Shown: positions 34,194 through 43,335 of the stretch, one piece after another | Numbering within the stretch: position 1 is the first letter of the stretch | How the letters are laid out: each line of letters begins with the position of its first letter | From: Bradyrhizobium vignae | GTDB taxonomy: Bacteria; Pseudomonadota; Alphaproteobacteria; Rhizobiales; Xanthobacteraceae | NCBI RefSeq assembly: GCF_004114425.1 | Contig: NZ_RDQF01000018.1 | Span: forward strand, 62,001 to 126,000 | DNA length: 64,000 nucleotides | Direction of reading: 5' to 3' | Position numbers and translations under genes: made by a program | Notes under the pieces: generated by a model | Seen by the model: the letters and a program-made list of their open reading frames with translations, nothing else | Database searches by the model: none | What the model was told of the DNA's origin: nothing

Positions 34194-34975
34194 GAGAAGC
34201 TCAGCGGCATGTCGAATTGCGGCTCGGACCAACGCACGAGTCTGGCACGAACACTTTCGAAAATCGCGTCGAGGCAAATTCCCATTGTCCCCACGATGAT
34301 GATCATCGCAAAGACGGTGTCGTATTGGCCCATATCGAGCGCATTGAACAGGATGTTGCCGGCGCCCGACTGACGGGCGATCATCTCGCTGGTGATCATC
34401 GTGATCAGCGCCAGCACCAATCCCGTGCGGCATCCGGTCAGGATTTCCGGCAGCGCCACGGGCAGCACGATCCGCACCAGGCGTTTCGCAGACGAAAGCC
34501 CCATCGCGGCACCCGACCACAGCATCTTCTCCTCGACCGCCTTGGCACCCTCGAAACTGTGATAGATCACGGGAAGGCTGACGCCCAGAAAGATCACCAG
34601 TGTCTTCGTGGCGTCGCCAACGCCCAGCCAGAGCATGATAATCGGCATCAAGGCGGCCTTCGGCACCGGATAAATCACCATCAGGAGCGGATTGAAGAAG
34701 GCCGCGATGCCCCGGCTGCGTCCCATCAACAGACCCAGCGGAATCGAAACCAGCACCGCCACACCGAAACCCATCGCCATGCGGCGAAGCGAAGCCAGGA
34801 TGTTGGTCAAGGATTCCCTGTCGCCGAGAATGTCGGGAATTGCCCGGATCGCCTCGATCGCCGTGGGGAAGCTGTCGTTCTTCAGCGCAAGCGAGGCGAC
34901 CTGCCACACTGCCAGCAATCCGACGCAGGCCAGCACCGGAGCAGCCCGCCTGGTCAAGACAGCCGACGATATCAT
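34190..34975 (-). CDS. ABC transporter permease (SsuC/TauC family), first copy
   Basis: A 261-residue permease with the EAA loop GAAMGLSSAKRLVRIVLPVALPEILTG and several strong hydrophobic segments. Its ATG overlaps the TGA of the ATPase gene (ATGA), and its own TGA overlaps the next permease start, showing a tightly coupled ATPase-permease-permease operon. Two distinct permeases in one SsuABC-type system are less common than a homodimer. Confidence 0.9.
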   Translation of the reverse strand: MISSAVLTRRAAPVLACVGLLAVWQVASLALKNDSFPTAIEAIRAIPDILGDRESLTNILASLRRMAMGFGVAVLVSIPLGLLMGRSRGIAAFFNPLLMVIYPVPKAALMPIIMLWLGVGDATKTLVIFLGVSLPVIYHSFEGAKAVEEKMLWSGAAMGLSSAKRLVRIVLPVALPEILTGCRTGLVLALITMITSEMIARQSGAGNILFNALDMGQYDTVFAMIIIVGTMGICLDAIFESVRARLVRWSEPQFDMPLSFS

Positions 34976-35817
34976 GAGAAAGGCCCGGCTTCGTCGCTCT
35001 CATCGAACATGCGCTCGATATCGACGACGTACTTCTGGTAGCGCGGATCCAGCAGCAGCTCGTTGCGGCGGCGCGGTCGCGGCAGATCGATGTCGATGAC
35101 TTGTCGGATTCGGCCGGGCGATTTCGACATCATGACGACCTTGTCCGAGAGGAAGACGGCCTCGTCGACCGAATGCGTGACGAACAGCACCGTCTTGCGG
35201 TCGCGCTCCCAGATGTTCAGAAGATCGTTCTGCAGGCGCGTCCGTGTGTGCGCGTCGAGCGCACCGAACGGCTCGTCCATCAGCAGCACTTCGGGCTGGT
35301 AGGCGAGTGTGCGCGCCAGTGCCACGCGTTGCTTCATGCCACCCGACAATTCCTTGGGATAGAAATTCTCGAAGCCCTTGAGGCCGACCATCTCGATCAA
35401 GGCCCGGCTCTGCGCCTCGGCCTCGGCGGTGCGCACACCTTGCTGACGCGGGCCATACATCACATTGCCCAGCACGGTTTTCCAGGGAAACAGGGCAAAC
35501 TCCTGGAACACCGGTCCGCGATCCGGACCCGGCCCGGTGATCGTGTGTCCCCTGATTTTCGCCATGCCGCTGGTCGGGCGGACAAAACCGCCGACGATAT
35601 AGAGCAGTGTCGACTTGCCGCAGCCGGACGGACCTAGGATAGAGACGAAGGCTCCCTCCTCGATCGTCAGCGAGATGTCCGATAGCGCCAAATGATCCTT
35701 GCGCGCCGAGGTTTGAAAGACCTGGGAGACACGATCGATCTCGATGATTGCAGAAGCCGGCTCTTGTGAGTTCACCGGTCTCATCCATTCGCTCGATCTT
35801 GCAGGCACTACCGTCAT
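34972..35817 (-). CDS. ABC transporter ATP-binding protein (SsuB/TauB family)
   Basis: A 281-residue ATPase with Walker A GPSGCGKST, Q-loop VFQEFALFPW, signature LSGGMKQR and Walker B LLMDEPFGALD, followed by the H-loop FVTHSVDEAVF. I place the start at the ATG at 35815-35817. Another ATG at 35782-35784 is possible, and the longest frame (to 35946) would overlap the IlvD/Edd gene by 35 bp. It energises the two downstream permeases; the matching receptor is probably the protein at 37681-38664. Confidence 0.88.
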   Translation of the reverse strand: MTVVPARSSEWMRPVNSQEPASAIIEIDRVSQVFQTSARKDHLALSDISLTIEEGAFVSILGPSGCGKSTLLYIVGGFVRPTSGMAKIRGHTITGPGPDRGPVFQEFALFPWKTVLGNVMYGPRQQGVRTAEAEAQSRALIEMVGLKGFENFYPKELSGGMKQRVALARTLAYQPEVLLMDEPFGALDAHTRTRLQNDLLNIWERDRKTVLFVTHSVDEAVFLSDKVVMMSKSPGRIRQVIDIDLPRPRRRNELLLDPRYQKYVVDIERMFDESDEAGPFS

Positions 35818-35911
35818 CCTGTCTTTCGCCTCACGCGCACGAACATTCAGCGGCACGACCTTAGCAAGAAGCCTGCCAGACGGGTCGTCGTTTTCGCACC
35901 CGTCCAGTGCG

Positions 35912-37606
35912 TCATTCGAACCACGGCCATTCTGCCGGGCCTTCATGCGTCACGGCTCCGCCCGGCGCCTGTCCAACCAGTCGCGCATACTTTGCAAGCG
36001 CACCCGCACGGTGACGCGGCGGACGCGGCTTCCAATCGCGGCGCCGCGCGGTGAGTTCCTGCTCATCGAGCAGGAGATCCATCCGCCGGTTTGCGGCATC
36101 AATCCGGATCCTGTCACCGTCGCGAACAAGCGCCAGCGGACCGCCAACAAATGCCTCGGGGGCCACGTAGCCGATGCACATGCCGCGGGTCGCGCCGGAG
36201 AACCGGCCATCGGTGATCAGCGCCACCTTTTCGCCCATACCCTGCCCGTAGATCAGTGCGGTGACGCCGAGCATTTCGCGCATGCCGGGTCCGCCGACCG
36301 GGCCTTCGTTGCGGATCACGAGGACCTCGCCGGCCTTGTAGCTGCGCTCACGCACCGCTACGACACAAGCTTCTTCATCCTCGAAAACATGCGCCACGCC
36401 TTCGAAGAACTGGCTCTTCAGGCCCGCGACCTTGATCACCGCGCCATCGGGGCAGAGATTTCCCTTCAGCACCACCACACCGCCGTCAGGCATAATCGGC
36501 GCACGAACAGACTGGACAACCTCTCCGTCCGGTGCGTTAGCCGCGCCATATTCTTCAGCAAGCGTGCGACCGGTAACGGACAGGCAGCTGCCATCGATAT
36601 GGCCGCTCTGGATCAGCTCGCGGATCACAACCGCCGCGCCACCGATGTCATAGACATCCTTTGCCGTGTACTTGCCCCCGGGGCGCAGATTCCCGATTAG
36701 CGGCGTCCTGGCAAAGACTTCACCCACGTCATCGATTGTGAATGCGATGCCCGCCTCGTTCGCAATCGCCGGAAGGTGCAGCGCGGCGTTGGTCGAGCCG
36801 CCCGTCGCGGCAACGATCGCCGCTCCGTTTTCCAGGGATTTCCGCGTCACGATATCGCGCGGCAACGGTCCGCCACGCGCGAGCATCTCCATGATCAGCC
36901 GCCCGGCGTGCTGCGAGATCTGCGCACGCTCCGCATAGACACCAGGCACCATGGAGACGTTGGGAATAGTCAACCCCATCGCCTCGGAGACCATGCCCAT
37001 GGTGTTCGCGGTGAATTGGCCGGCGCACGCGCCGATGGTCGGCAAGCAAGCACGCTCGATCCGCTCAAGCGTAGCGCCGTCGATGTCGCCAGTCATGAAG
37101 CTGCCGACAGCCTCATAGGAGTCGAGCACCGTCAGCGTACGCCCATCCACGCGGCCCGGCAGCGAGCTGCCGCCATAGATGAAGATAGACGGCACGTTGC
37201 AGCGAACCATGCCCATCATCACGCCGGGAAGGGTCTTGTCGCATCCGCCGTATCCGATCAGCGCATCGTAGGCCAGCCCCTGGACGACGGCTTCGATCGA
37301 ATCGGCGATCAGCTCCCGAGAGAACAGGGAGAACTTCATTCCCTCGTGGTTCATGCTGATGCCGTCGGAAACCGAGACGGTCGAGAACTCGCGCGGCGTG
37401 CCGCCGGCTTCCTCGATTCCAGTTTTGGCCGCAGCCACCTGGAAGTCGTGGGTCATGTTGCAGGGCGTCTGCTCGCCCTTCATGCTGACAATGCCCACCA
37501 TCGGCTTGGCAATCGCGGCGTCGTCGAGCCCCATGGCGCGCATGAATGCACGATGCGGGGCTCGGTCGAGCCCGTCTGTTGTAACCCGTGATCGCAACTT
37601 CTTCAT
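35912..37606 (-). CDS. IlvD/Edd-family dehydratase
   Basis: A 564-residue iron-sulfur dehydratase of the dihydroxy-acid/sugar-acid family. Candidate cluster cysteines are in TPCNMTHDFQ, IGYGGCDKTLPGVMMGM and ACAGQFTANTMG, and the C-terminal GRFSGATRGMCIGYVAPEA holds the catalytic Ser of the family. Both dihydroxy-acid dehydratase (ILV pathway) and aldonic-acid dehydratases fit. Its position between an ABC receptor gene and its ATPase makes a catabolic role on an imported or ring-derived acid more likely than amino acid synthesis. Confidence 0.85.
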   Translation of the reverse strand: MKKLRSRVTTDGLDRAPHRAFMRAMGLDDAAIAKPMVGIVSMKGEQTPCNMTHDFQVAAAKTGIEEAGGTPREFSTVSVSDGISMNHEGMKFSLFSRELIADSIEAVVQGLAYDALIGYGGCDKTLPGVMMGMVRCNVPSIFIYGGSSLPGRVDGRTLTVLDSYEAVGSFMTGDIDGATLERIERACLPTIGACAGQFTANTMGMVSEAMGLTIPNVSMVPGVYAERAQISQHAGRLIMEMLARGGPLPRDIVTRKSLENGAAIVAATGGSTNAALHLPAIANEAGIAFTIDDVGEVFARTPLIGNLRPGGKYTAKDVYDIGGAAVVIRELIQSGHIDGSCLSVTGRTLAEEYGAANAPDGEVVQSVRAPIMPDGGVVVLKGNLCPDGAVIKVAGLKSQFFEGVAHVFEDEEACVVAVRERSYKAGEVLVIRNEGPVGGPGMREMLGVTALIYGQGMGEKVALITDGRFSGATRGMCIGYVAPEAFVGGPLALVRDGDRIRIDAANRRMDLLLDEQELTARRRDWKPRPPRHRAGALAKYARLVGQAPGGAVTHEGPAEWPWFE

Positions 37607-37680
37607 ATTTGCATCTTCTTCATGCAGCGTCCCGGATGATCCGGCACGCCACGATCTTACGCGCGATAATTCGCCCGCCT

Positions 37681-38664
37681 CTATTGCAGCGGAGCGACGA
37701 TCGTCTGATGCTTGAACTGTGCGACATCTAGCTTCGGCAGCATTCCTGTCTCTGCATAGATATCCAGCATCTTCTGGATCGCGGGGAAGTTTGGTGCTGC
37801 GCCCGGATCGCGACCGAAATCGTTGTCCTTGAGCAGATAGGTCTCGAGCACCGGAACGGGCGCCTTGAGCACTTCGGACACCACCTTCAAGGTTTCCTCG
37901 CGGTTGGCCAGCGCCTTCTTCATGCCTGACGTGATGTCACGGACATAGGCTTTGACCAGCTCCGGATTCTTGTCGACGAAGTCAGCACGGCAGGCTTCCA
38001 GGATGTGTACGATGTTCGGCATGGCCTGGGACAACGAAAACAGCTTCCTGGTGCCGCCCTTCGCCTCCGCGCGCGCGGCAAACGGCTGGTTCATGTTGAC
38101 CGCATCTACGCGGCCTTGACGCAGCGCGTCCTCGGAGACGGCAAAGCCGACCTCGACCAGCTTGATGTCCTTGGCCGGATCGACGCCATTCTGTTTCAAG
38201 AGCAGATTGAACGGCCCTTGCGTGCCGCCACCGATCACGGAAATGCCCACCGTCTTGCCCTTGAGATCCGCGATTGTCTTGATGGGCGAGTCATCCTTGA
38301 CGGCCCAGTAGACCGAGAAACCGCCGGGCTTCTCGAAAACGTGCTGCGCCACGATATAGGCCTTGAGATTGCCGCCGACCACGCCGTTGGCGAGCGACAG
38401 CGGCGCCTGGGTCGCACAGTCCAACGCACCGGCCGCCAATGCCTGCGTCATCGGCGCGGTGCCCTGGAATTGGGTCCATTCGATATTGTAGGTCTTACCG
38501 ATGCTGGGAAATTCGGCCGGCCTGCGCATCATCCAATATTTGGATTCCTCGGCCGGAATCGTCCAGCCGACGCGGATCGTCTGCTGCGCCCATGACTGGC
38601 TTGCCCCCGCGCTCGCGGCCGCTGCCGCCCCCAAAGCCAGGATCCACCTCGAAACGGTTCGCAT
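37681..38664 (-). CDS. ABC transporter substrate-binding protein (SsuA/TauA type)
   Basis: A 327-residue periplasmic protein with signal peptide (WILALGAAAAASAGASQSWA) and mature start QQTIRVGWTIPAEESKYWMM. It has the nitrate/sulfonate/taurine-receptor layout, with central LKGKTVGISVIGGGTQ. GGAG lies seven bases before the ATG. It is the first gene of the minus-strand set receptor - IlvD - ATPase - permease - permease - NicX-like, all in one direction with short gaps, strongly suggesting one catabolic operon for the imported compound. Confidence 0.9.
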   Translation of the reverse strand: MRTVSRWILALGAAAAASAGASQSWAQQTIRVGWTIPAEESKYWMMRRPAEFPSIGKTYNIEWTQFQGTAPMTQALAAGALDCATQAPLSLANGVVGGNLKAYIVAQHVFEKPGGFSVYWAVKDDSPIKTIADLKGKTVGISVIGGGTQGPFNLLLKQNGVDPAKDIKLVEVGFAVSEDALRQGRVDAVNMNQPFAARAEAKGGTRKLFSLSQAMPNIVHILEACRADFVDKNPELVKAYVRDITSGMKKALANREETLKVVSEVLKAPVPVLETYLLKDNDFGRDPGAAPNFPAIQKMLDIYAETGMLPKLDVAQFKHQTIVAPLQ

Positions 38665-38800
38665 CGTGCCACTCCGCTACTCTGGCGCCGTCCGGCGCCC
38701 GCCAACCCGACCGCCTCAAATGTTTCATGGTTCAAACAATGAGGCAAGCCATGCGAGCAAGCGCTTTTGCCGTTCGATGTGCAATGTATGGTAAAGCTGC

Positions 38801-38813
38801 GTCGCATTGCGAC
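38801..38813. promoter_or_regulatory. Perfect 13-bp palindrome in the receptor/dehydrogenase divergent region
   Basis: GTCGCATTGCGAC (6-1-6 perfect symmetry) lies immediately before the Shine-Dalgarno of the plus-strand hydroxyacid dehydrogenase gene. A second, weaker symmetry TGTTT-N8-AAACA occurs around 38719-38736 in the same region. Either could be the operator of the divergent catabolic genes. No cognate regulator gene is adjacent. Confidence 0.4.
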
Positions 38814-38828
38814 AGAAGGAGGCAACCT

Positions 38829-39755
38829 ATGGCTGATGAGAACAAGGCAAACCCGCAAGGCACCGAGAAGCTCGGCTATCTCGGCCTTGGACTCATGGGA
38901 ACGCCGATGGCCCGACGCCTGCTCGAGGCCGGCTATCAAGTCGCTGTCTGGAACCGCTCGGAGGGCAAGGTGGCGCCGCTCGCCAAGGCCGGTGCCCAGC
39001 GCGCGGTCACGCCTCGTCATCTCTTGGTGAACTCGGATATCGTCTTCATGTGCGTGACGGATGCGGCCGCGGTCGAGGAGGTGATCTTCGGACCCGAAGG
39101 TCTGGCATCGGCGCCTGGTTCTGGCAAGCTTGTCGTCGACTTCTCGTCGATTCATCCAGACGCGGCGCGCGATCTTGCAACGCGACTAAAAGACGCCAAC
39201 GGTGCGGGCTGGATCGACGCGCCGGTATCCGGGGGCACGAAGGGCGCCGACGAAGGCACGCTCGCCATCATGGCGGGCGGAGAAGCTGACGACGTCGAGA
39301 GGGTGCGGCCCTATGTTCTGGCCATGGCACGCAGGTTCACTCACATGGGGCCGGTCGGCGCCGGCCAGACCACAAAGCTTTGCAACCAGGTGATCGTCGG
39401 ATGCGCGATGGCCGTGCTCGCGGAAGCAACGCGCTTGGCCGCGAACGCCGGAATCGATGCCAATCGATTGCCCGAAGCGCTCGCCGGCGGCTTTGCAGAT
39501 TCAATCCCGCTCCAGCTGTTCGTGCCACGGATGGTGCAGGGCATTCACACCCCGCCGCTCGGCCACATCGCCACGATGCTCAAAGACCTCGATACGGTTG
39601 CCGATGTCGCACAGGCGACGTCGACGCCGGTGCCGATGGCTTCGCTTGCCGGACAGCTCTTCAGGCTAGCGAAGGCCGCGCGAGGTGCGGACGCGGACGC
39701 GTTGGAGATCTACAAGCTTTCAGCGGCAGAGCCCACGCTGTCTAGGGCGACCTGA
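38829..39755 (+). CDS. 3-hydroxyisobutyrate dehydrogenase-family NAD(P)-dependent oxidoreductase
   Basis: A 308-residue beta-hydroxyacid dehydrogenase. N-terminal cofactor motif GYLGLGLMGTPMARRLLEAGY, substrate motif DAPVSGGTKGADEGTLAIMAGG, and the catalytic-Lys segment GAGQTTKLCNQVIVGC. The ATG at 38829 follows a strong AAGGAGG (38815-38821). It is divergent from the ABC receptor gene and converges on the flavin reductase gene. It probably oxidises a 3-hydroxy acid (tartronate, hydroxyisobutyrate type) made by the neighbouring pathway. Confidence 0.9.
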   Translation: MADENKANPQGTEKLGYLGLGLMGTPMARRLLEAGYQVAVWNRSEGKVAPLAKAGAQRAVTPRHLLVNSDIVFMCVTDAAAVEEVIFGPEGLASAPGSGKLVVDFSSIHPDAARDLATRLKDANGAGWIDAPVSGGTKGADEGTLAIMAGGEADDVERVRPYVLAMARRFTHMGPVGAGQTTKLCNQVIVGCAMAVLAEATRLAANAGIDANRLPEALAGGFADSIPLQLFVPRMVQGIHTPPLGHIATMLKDLDTVADVAQATSTPVPMASLAGQLFRLAKAARGADADALEIYKLSAAEPTLSRAT

Positions 39756-39761
39756 AGAGCG

Positions 39762-40325
39762 TTAAGGCGCCTTCTTGCGCTCATCGTCGGCCATGAAGCG
39801 ACCGAACGCCCCTCTCGCGAAGAGCAGCGGCTCCGTCGCATTGTAGGTATAGGCTTCGACCGCGCCGAGAAAGATCACGTGGTCGCCGCCATAGTAGCGA
39901 TTCACGGAGCGGCATTGAAAGGTTGCGACGCTCTCGGCGAGCACCGGCGCGTTGCCGAGGCCAGGTGTCCAGCCGACGCCGGTGAACTTGTCATCCGACG
40001 ATTTAGCGAATTTGTTCGCAAGTTCTTGTTGCGAAGCGCCAAGAACGTTGACGCTGAAATGGCTGGCGTTCTGGAAGATGATCAGGCTCGAGGAATAGAC
40101 GACGAGGCTCCACAGAACTAGCGGAGGATTCAGCGAGACCGAGGCGAACGAATTGCACGTCAGTCCGTAGGGCTTGCCGTCGGGCGCTGCCGCCGTGATG
40201 ATGGTCACGCCCGTTGCGTAGGTTCCGAGCGCGTTGCGAAAGTCGCGAGGATCGATCTGGGAGCTGTCGCTAGCGAACTCGTTAGCGGGATCGGGAGCAC
40301 GGGGCTGCTTCGGCAGATCATTCAT
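39762..40325 (-). CDS. Flavin reductase-family protein
   Basis: A 187-residue FMN/FAD reductase of the HpaC-like fold (FRNALGTYATGVTIITA, GLTCNSFASVSLNPPLVLWSL, HFSVNVLGASQQELANKFA). It reduces flavin with NAD(P)H and passes it to a partner monooxygenase. The partner is very likely encoded by the next gene upstream, 9 bp away, the acyl-CoA dehydrogenase-fold monooxygenase at 40335-41564. Confidence 0.9.
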   Translation of the reverse strand: MNDLPKQPRAPDPANEFASDSSQIDPRDFRNALGTYATGVTIITAAAPDGKPYGLTCNSFASVSLNPPLVLWSLVVYSSSLIIFQNASHFSVNVLGASQQELANKFAKSSDDKFTGVGWTPGLGNAPVLAESVATFQCRSVNRYYGGDHVIFLGAVEAYTYNATEPLLFARGAFGRFMADDERKKAP

Positions 40326-40334
40326 CGGCCGACC

Positions 40335-41564
40335 TCACAGCGTGAGATTCTCGGACGGCAGGCCCAGCGCCACCCGTCCATAATTGGTCCCCGCCGCATC
40401 GAAATTGAACGCGAGATGCGAGTTGATCGCGTGTGCATCACGGAACTGCCGCTGCAACACGCCGGTCGTGAACAGACCCCGCGCGCCGCTCGCGGCAAAC
40501 AGCATCGAGACCGCGTCCGTGCACAAGTTCACTGAAAAAGATCCGTCGCGCCGATATCTGGTCTTGGTCGCCATGTCAGGGATATGGCCGCACCGTGCGT
40601 CCTCCATGGCCTGGAGACACGCCGACCGCATGATCAGGCGTGCGGCATCGATCTTGGCCGAGGCTTCCGCGATCTTGATCTGGGTGCTCTGAAAATCGCT
40701 CAGCTTGGCCCGGTTGTAGGTCGAAATGCGATGGCGTGCGATCTCCGTGTAATCGTCGAGACACGCCTGCGCATTGCCGAGCGCAACGCCGGAGAGGACG
40801 TAAGGAAATAGCGAGAACACGGGGAGCGCATACAGCGGATTCGGGTTGACCTTGCTTCCGGGTGTCGGGCCTCCGGCAAGGTCCCCGACGGCGACCGACA
40901 TATGGTCAGCCACGAAGGCGTCCCTGACCTCCACGTCGCAAGATCCCGTCCCGCGCAGTCCGGCCACGTTCCAAGTGTCCAGCACCTTGTAATCGCCTTT
41001 CGGCACCAGAAAAATTCGATACTCGATGCCGTCCGCCTCGTCGTCGGAGTAGACCACGCTTGCAAGCATATTCCATTCGCAGGAGGCAACGCCCGAGGAG
41101 AATGGCCAGCTACCGTGCAGCCGGTATCCGCCCTCGACCCGCGTGGCGCGTCCGGCGGGAAAAATGAATGAGGATGCGATCAGAGCGTCCGGATCGCGGC
41201 CCCAGACCAGATCCTGCGCCTTCTGCTCGAACATGCCGAGCATCCAGTGATGGCTCGCCAGATTGGCGAGATTCCAGGCTACCGACGCATCCGCCTGCCC
41301 GAGCAGCTCGGCGCAATCGACGAGAGCAACATAGTCGAGCTCGGCCCCGCCAATCCGGGCTGGTTGGAGCATTCGGAACAGGCCAGCGTCATGAAGATCG
41401 ATCTCGGTTTCCGAGGGGAGCTGCCGCAGCTCCTCCGTCCGCGCCGCCCGCTCGCGTAATCGCGGCATGAGACCGCGGGCCTTCGCGATCATTGCCGCAT
41501 AGGCGCCTTCGCCGGCTTCCGGCGCGGCGGACCGTCCCATGCTCGGCTTTCGATCCGGCGCCAT
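40335..41564 (-). CDS. Flavin-dependent monooxygenase, acyl-CoA dehydrogenase fold (class D oxygenase component)
   Basis: A 409-residue protein of the p-hydroxyphenylacetate 3-hydroxylase C2/DszC-like group. The N-terminal helices (LPSETEIDLHDAGLFRMLQPARIGG) and central ASSFIFPAGRATRVEGGYRLHGSWPFSSGVASC are typical of this group, which uses reduced flavin and O2. The paired flavin reductase gene follows 9 bp downstream. The two form a two-component system that would hydroxylate an aromatic ring or split a C-S or C-N bond. Substrate unknown; location beside an SsuABC-type importer leaves open an organosulfur or heterocyclic substrate. Confidence 0.85.
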   Translation of the reverse strand: MAPDRKPSMGRSAAPEAGEGAYAAMIAKARGLMPRLRERAARTEELRQLPSETEIDLHDAGLFRMLQPARIGGAELDYVALVDCAELLGQADASVAWNLANLASHHWMLGMFEQKAQDLVWGRDPDALIASSFIFPAGRATRVEGGYRLHGSWPFSSGVASCEWNMLASVVYSDDEADGIEYRIFLVPKGDYKVLDTWNVAGLRGTGSCDVEVRDAFVADHMSVAVGDLAGGPTPGSKVNPNPLYALPVFSLFPYVLSGVALGNAQACLDDYTEIARHRISTYNRAKLSDFQSTQIKIAEASAKIDAARLIMRSACLQAMEDARCGHIPDMATKTRYRRDGSFSVNLCTDAVSMLFAASGARGLFTTGVLQRQFRDAHAINSHLAFNFDAAGTNYGRVALGLPSENLTL

Positions 41565-41689
41565 TCGTGTCCCTCAATTTCACGTATTTATGCGGCCGCC
41601 CCTTCGCCAAATCAAGCCAATGCAGCCGGCATTGCAAAGCATCGATCCGCGCGCTGCACGTGCCTGGTGCCATGGGACCGTCCTTGGGC

Positions 41690-42958
41690 TCACGTCGGCG
41701 TCGAGGGCCTGCCGGAACCAAACACACCTTTCTGGGTAAACTCCGTGATCCGACGTTCGTCGTAACCGAGGATGTTGCGCAAGACGTCCTCGGTATGCTC
41801 GCCCAACAGGGGCGCCGCAACGGGATCGATCGCGGCGGTTAGGCTCATGGTAATGGGCGGCTCGATGTTGGGCACCCATTCCGCTGTAGGGTGCGGAATC
41901 CGGTTCAGGCGATGGCGCTCGCGAGCCTCGGGCGCATTGAAACCCTCCTCGACCGTCCGGAGATAGCCGACCGGGATATTCGCCAGCTTCATCTTCGCCA
42001 TCCAGTTCTCCAGAGTATCGCTGGCAAAGACCTCTGCAATGGCTGCCCGCAAGAGCTCCTTGTTCTCCGAACGAGCTTTGCGCGTGGCAAACCGCGGATC
42101 GGAGATGAGATCGGGCCGATTCAGGACCTCGACCACGAGCCGGCGGTAGAGCCGGTCGTTGGCGCATGCCATGTAGAGCGGCCCGTCAGAGGCCTCGTAG
42201 ACGCCGACGGTGGGAGAGCCGCTCGGCGAATTGCCGAACCGGCCGGGATTTTCGCCATTGATGAGATAGGCCATGCCATAGAAGCCGGTCATCGCCATCG
42301 CGATATCGAACAGGGCGACTTCGACATGTTGGCCGCGGCCGAGCCGGTCGCGCGCCAGCAACGCCAACAGGATTGCATTGCAGGCAGACATGCCTGTCGC
42401 CATGTCCACGATGGGCGGACCGGTACGAACCGCTGGGCCGTCGGCAAATCCGTTGAGCGACATGAAGCCGCTTTCCGCCTGCGTGATGGGATCGAAGCCC
42501 GGACGCGAGGCAAACGGTCCGGTACGTCCGTAGGCGGAGATCGAGCAATAGACCAGCCGAGGATTGAGTGGCGCGACCGACTCATAGTCGAGCCCGAACT
42601 TCTTCATGACCCCACTCGAAAAATTCTCCACCACCACATCTGCTTTGCGGATGAGATGCAGCGCGATCTCTCGAGCCTCCGGCACGGCAAGGTCGAGCGC
42701 AATGCCGCGCTTGTTGCGGTTCAGGCTGAGATAGGCGGCGCTTTCGCCGCCAATCTCGGCGTGCTCATAAGCACGCGTGTCGTCGCCGCCGTCGGGATTC
42801 TCGATCTTTATGACGTGCGCACCATAATCGGCGAGCGTCTGGGTGCAGGCCGGCCCGGCGACCACGCGCGTGAAATCGACGACCAGCAGACCATCGAGCG
42901 CACTCGGCCCTCCCGTCCCTCGCGACGAACGTACCGGCAGATGAGGCTTGGTGGGCAT
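41690..42958 (-). CDS. CaiB/BaiF-family CoA-transferase
   Basis: A 422-residue class III CoA-transferase. Characteristic segments are VVDFTRVVAGPACTQTLADYGAHVIKIE, the catalytic-Asp region ARPGFDPITQAESGFMSLNG, and GIALDLAVPEAREIALHLI. I start at the ATG at 42956-42958, with AGGGAGAG upstream, rather than at an ATG seven codons earlier. Such enzymes move CoA from a donor to an organic acid, usually to activate a substrate for beta-oxidation. It is 125 bp upstream of the flavin monooxygenase gene and may be in the same transcript. Confidence 0.9.
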   Translation of the reverse strand: MPTKPHLPVRSSRGTGGPSALDGLLVVDFTRVVAGPACTQTLADYGAHVIKIENPDGGDDTRAYEHAEIGGESAAYLSLNRNKRGIALDLAVPEAREIALHLIRKADVVVENFSSGVMKKFGLDYESVAPLNPRLVYCSISAYGRTGPFASRPGFDPITQAESGFMSLNGFADGPAVRTGPPIVDMATGMSACNAILLALLARDRLGRGQHVEVALFDIAMAMTGFYGMAYLINGENPGRFGNSPSGSPTVGVYEASDGPLYMACANDRLYRRLVVEVLNRPDLISDPRFATRKARSENKELLRAAIAEVFASDTLENWMAKMKLANIPVGYLRTVEEGFNAPEARERHRLNRIPHPTAEWVPNIEPPITMSLTAAIDPVAAPLLGEHTEDVLRNILGYDERRITEFTQKGVFGSGRPSTPT

Positions 42959-43075
42959 CGACAGCGCTCTCCCTTGCATCGGCTCATGGCCGCCGAATTT
43001 CCTGCAAGAGCAAACTTAAAGCCTGACGCTGCCAACTTCGCAAGTGTTTCACCCGCATTGCCTATAAACGCAAAA

Positions 43076-43107
43076 GAAGCCCGGCAGCCGTCGGGCTGCC
43101 GGGCTTC
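43076..43107 (-). terminator. Strong rho-independent terminator, minus strand
   Basis: A perfect 14-bp inverted repeat (43076-43089 with 43094-43107) encloses a 4-nt loop. On the minus strand the stem is followed by TTTTGCG. It would end minus-strand transcripts arriving from above 43107, insulating the CaiB gene from upstream transcription. The nearest upstream minus-strand gene is the 55-residue protein at 43576-43743. Confidence 0.8.
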
Positions 43108-43191
43108 TCGCCATCCTGCGCATACAGGCTACGCCACAACTCTGATGAACCATACACACCGCGTTCCGCGTCGCGGGAAACGCTCCAGCGC

Positions 43192-43335
43192 TCACCGTAG
43201 CCACTTTCTCCAGTAAAGTGTATGCGACCAGGCCCAAAGTACCTCGGGCTCAAAGAGCCGATAACCTGACTGGATGAAGTTATTGGCAGACACGGGATTG
43301 TCTGTCGTATCCGAAACGACACTGTCCCATTCCCC
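43192..43335 (-). pseudogene. Possible C-terminal remnant of a GNAT-like protein
   Basis: A minus-strand frame ending at TGA (complement of 43192-43194) reads DTTDNPVSANNFIQSGYRLF and ends YWRKWLR. The pattern N-x-A-N-N-F-I-x-x-G-Y resembles the C-terminal acetyl-CoA-side segment of GNAT acetyltransferases. Upstream of about 43335 the similarity fades and there is no start codon. I consider it a decayed gene end, with low certainty. Confidence 0.35.

Noticed and set aside
33426..35003. Apparent fusion of two regions in one 525-codon frame
   Set aside because: The N-terminal half is an out-of-phase reading of the first permease gene. The real second permease starts at the ATGATG at 34188-34193.
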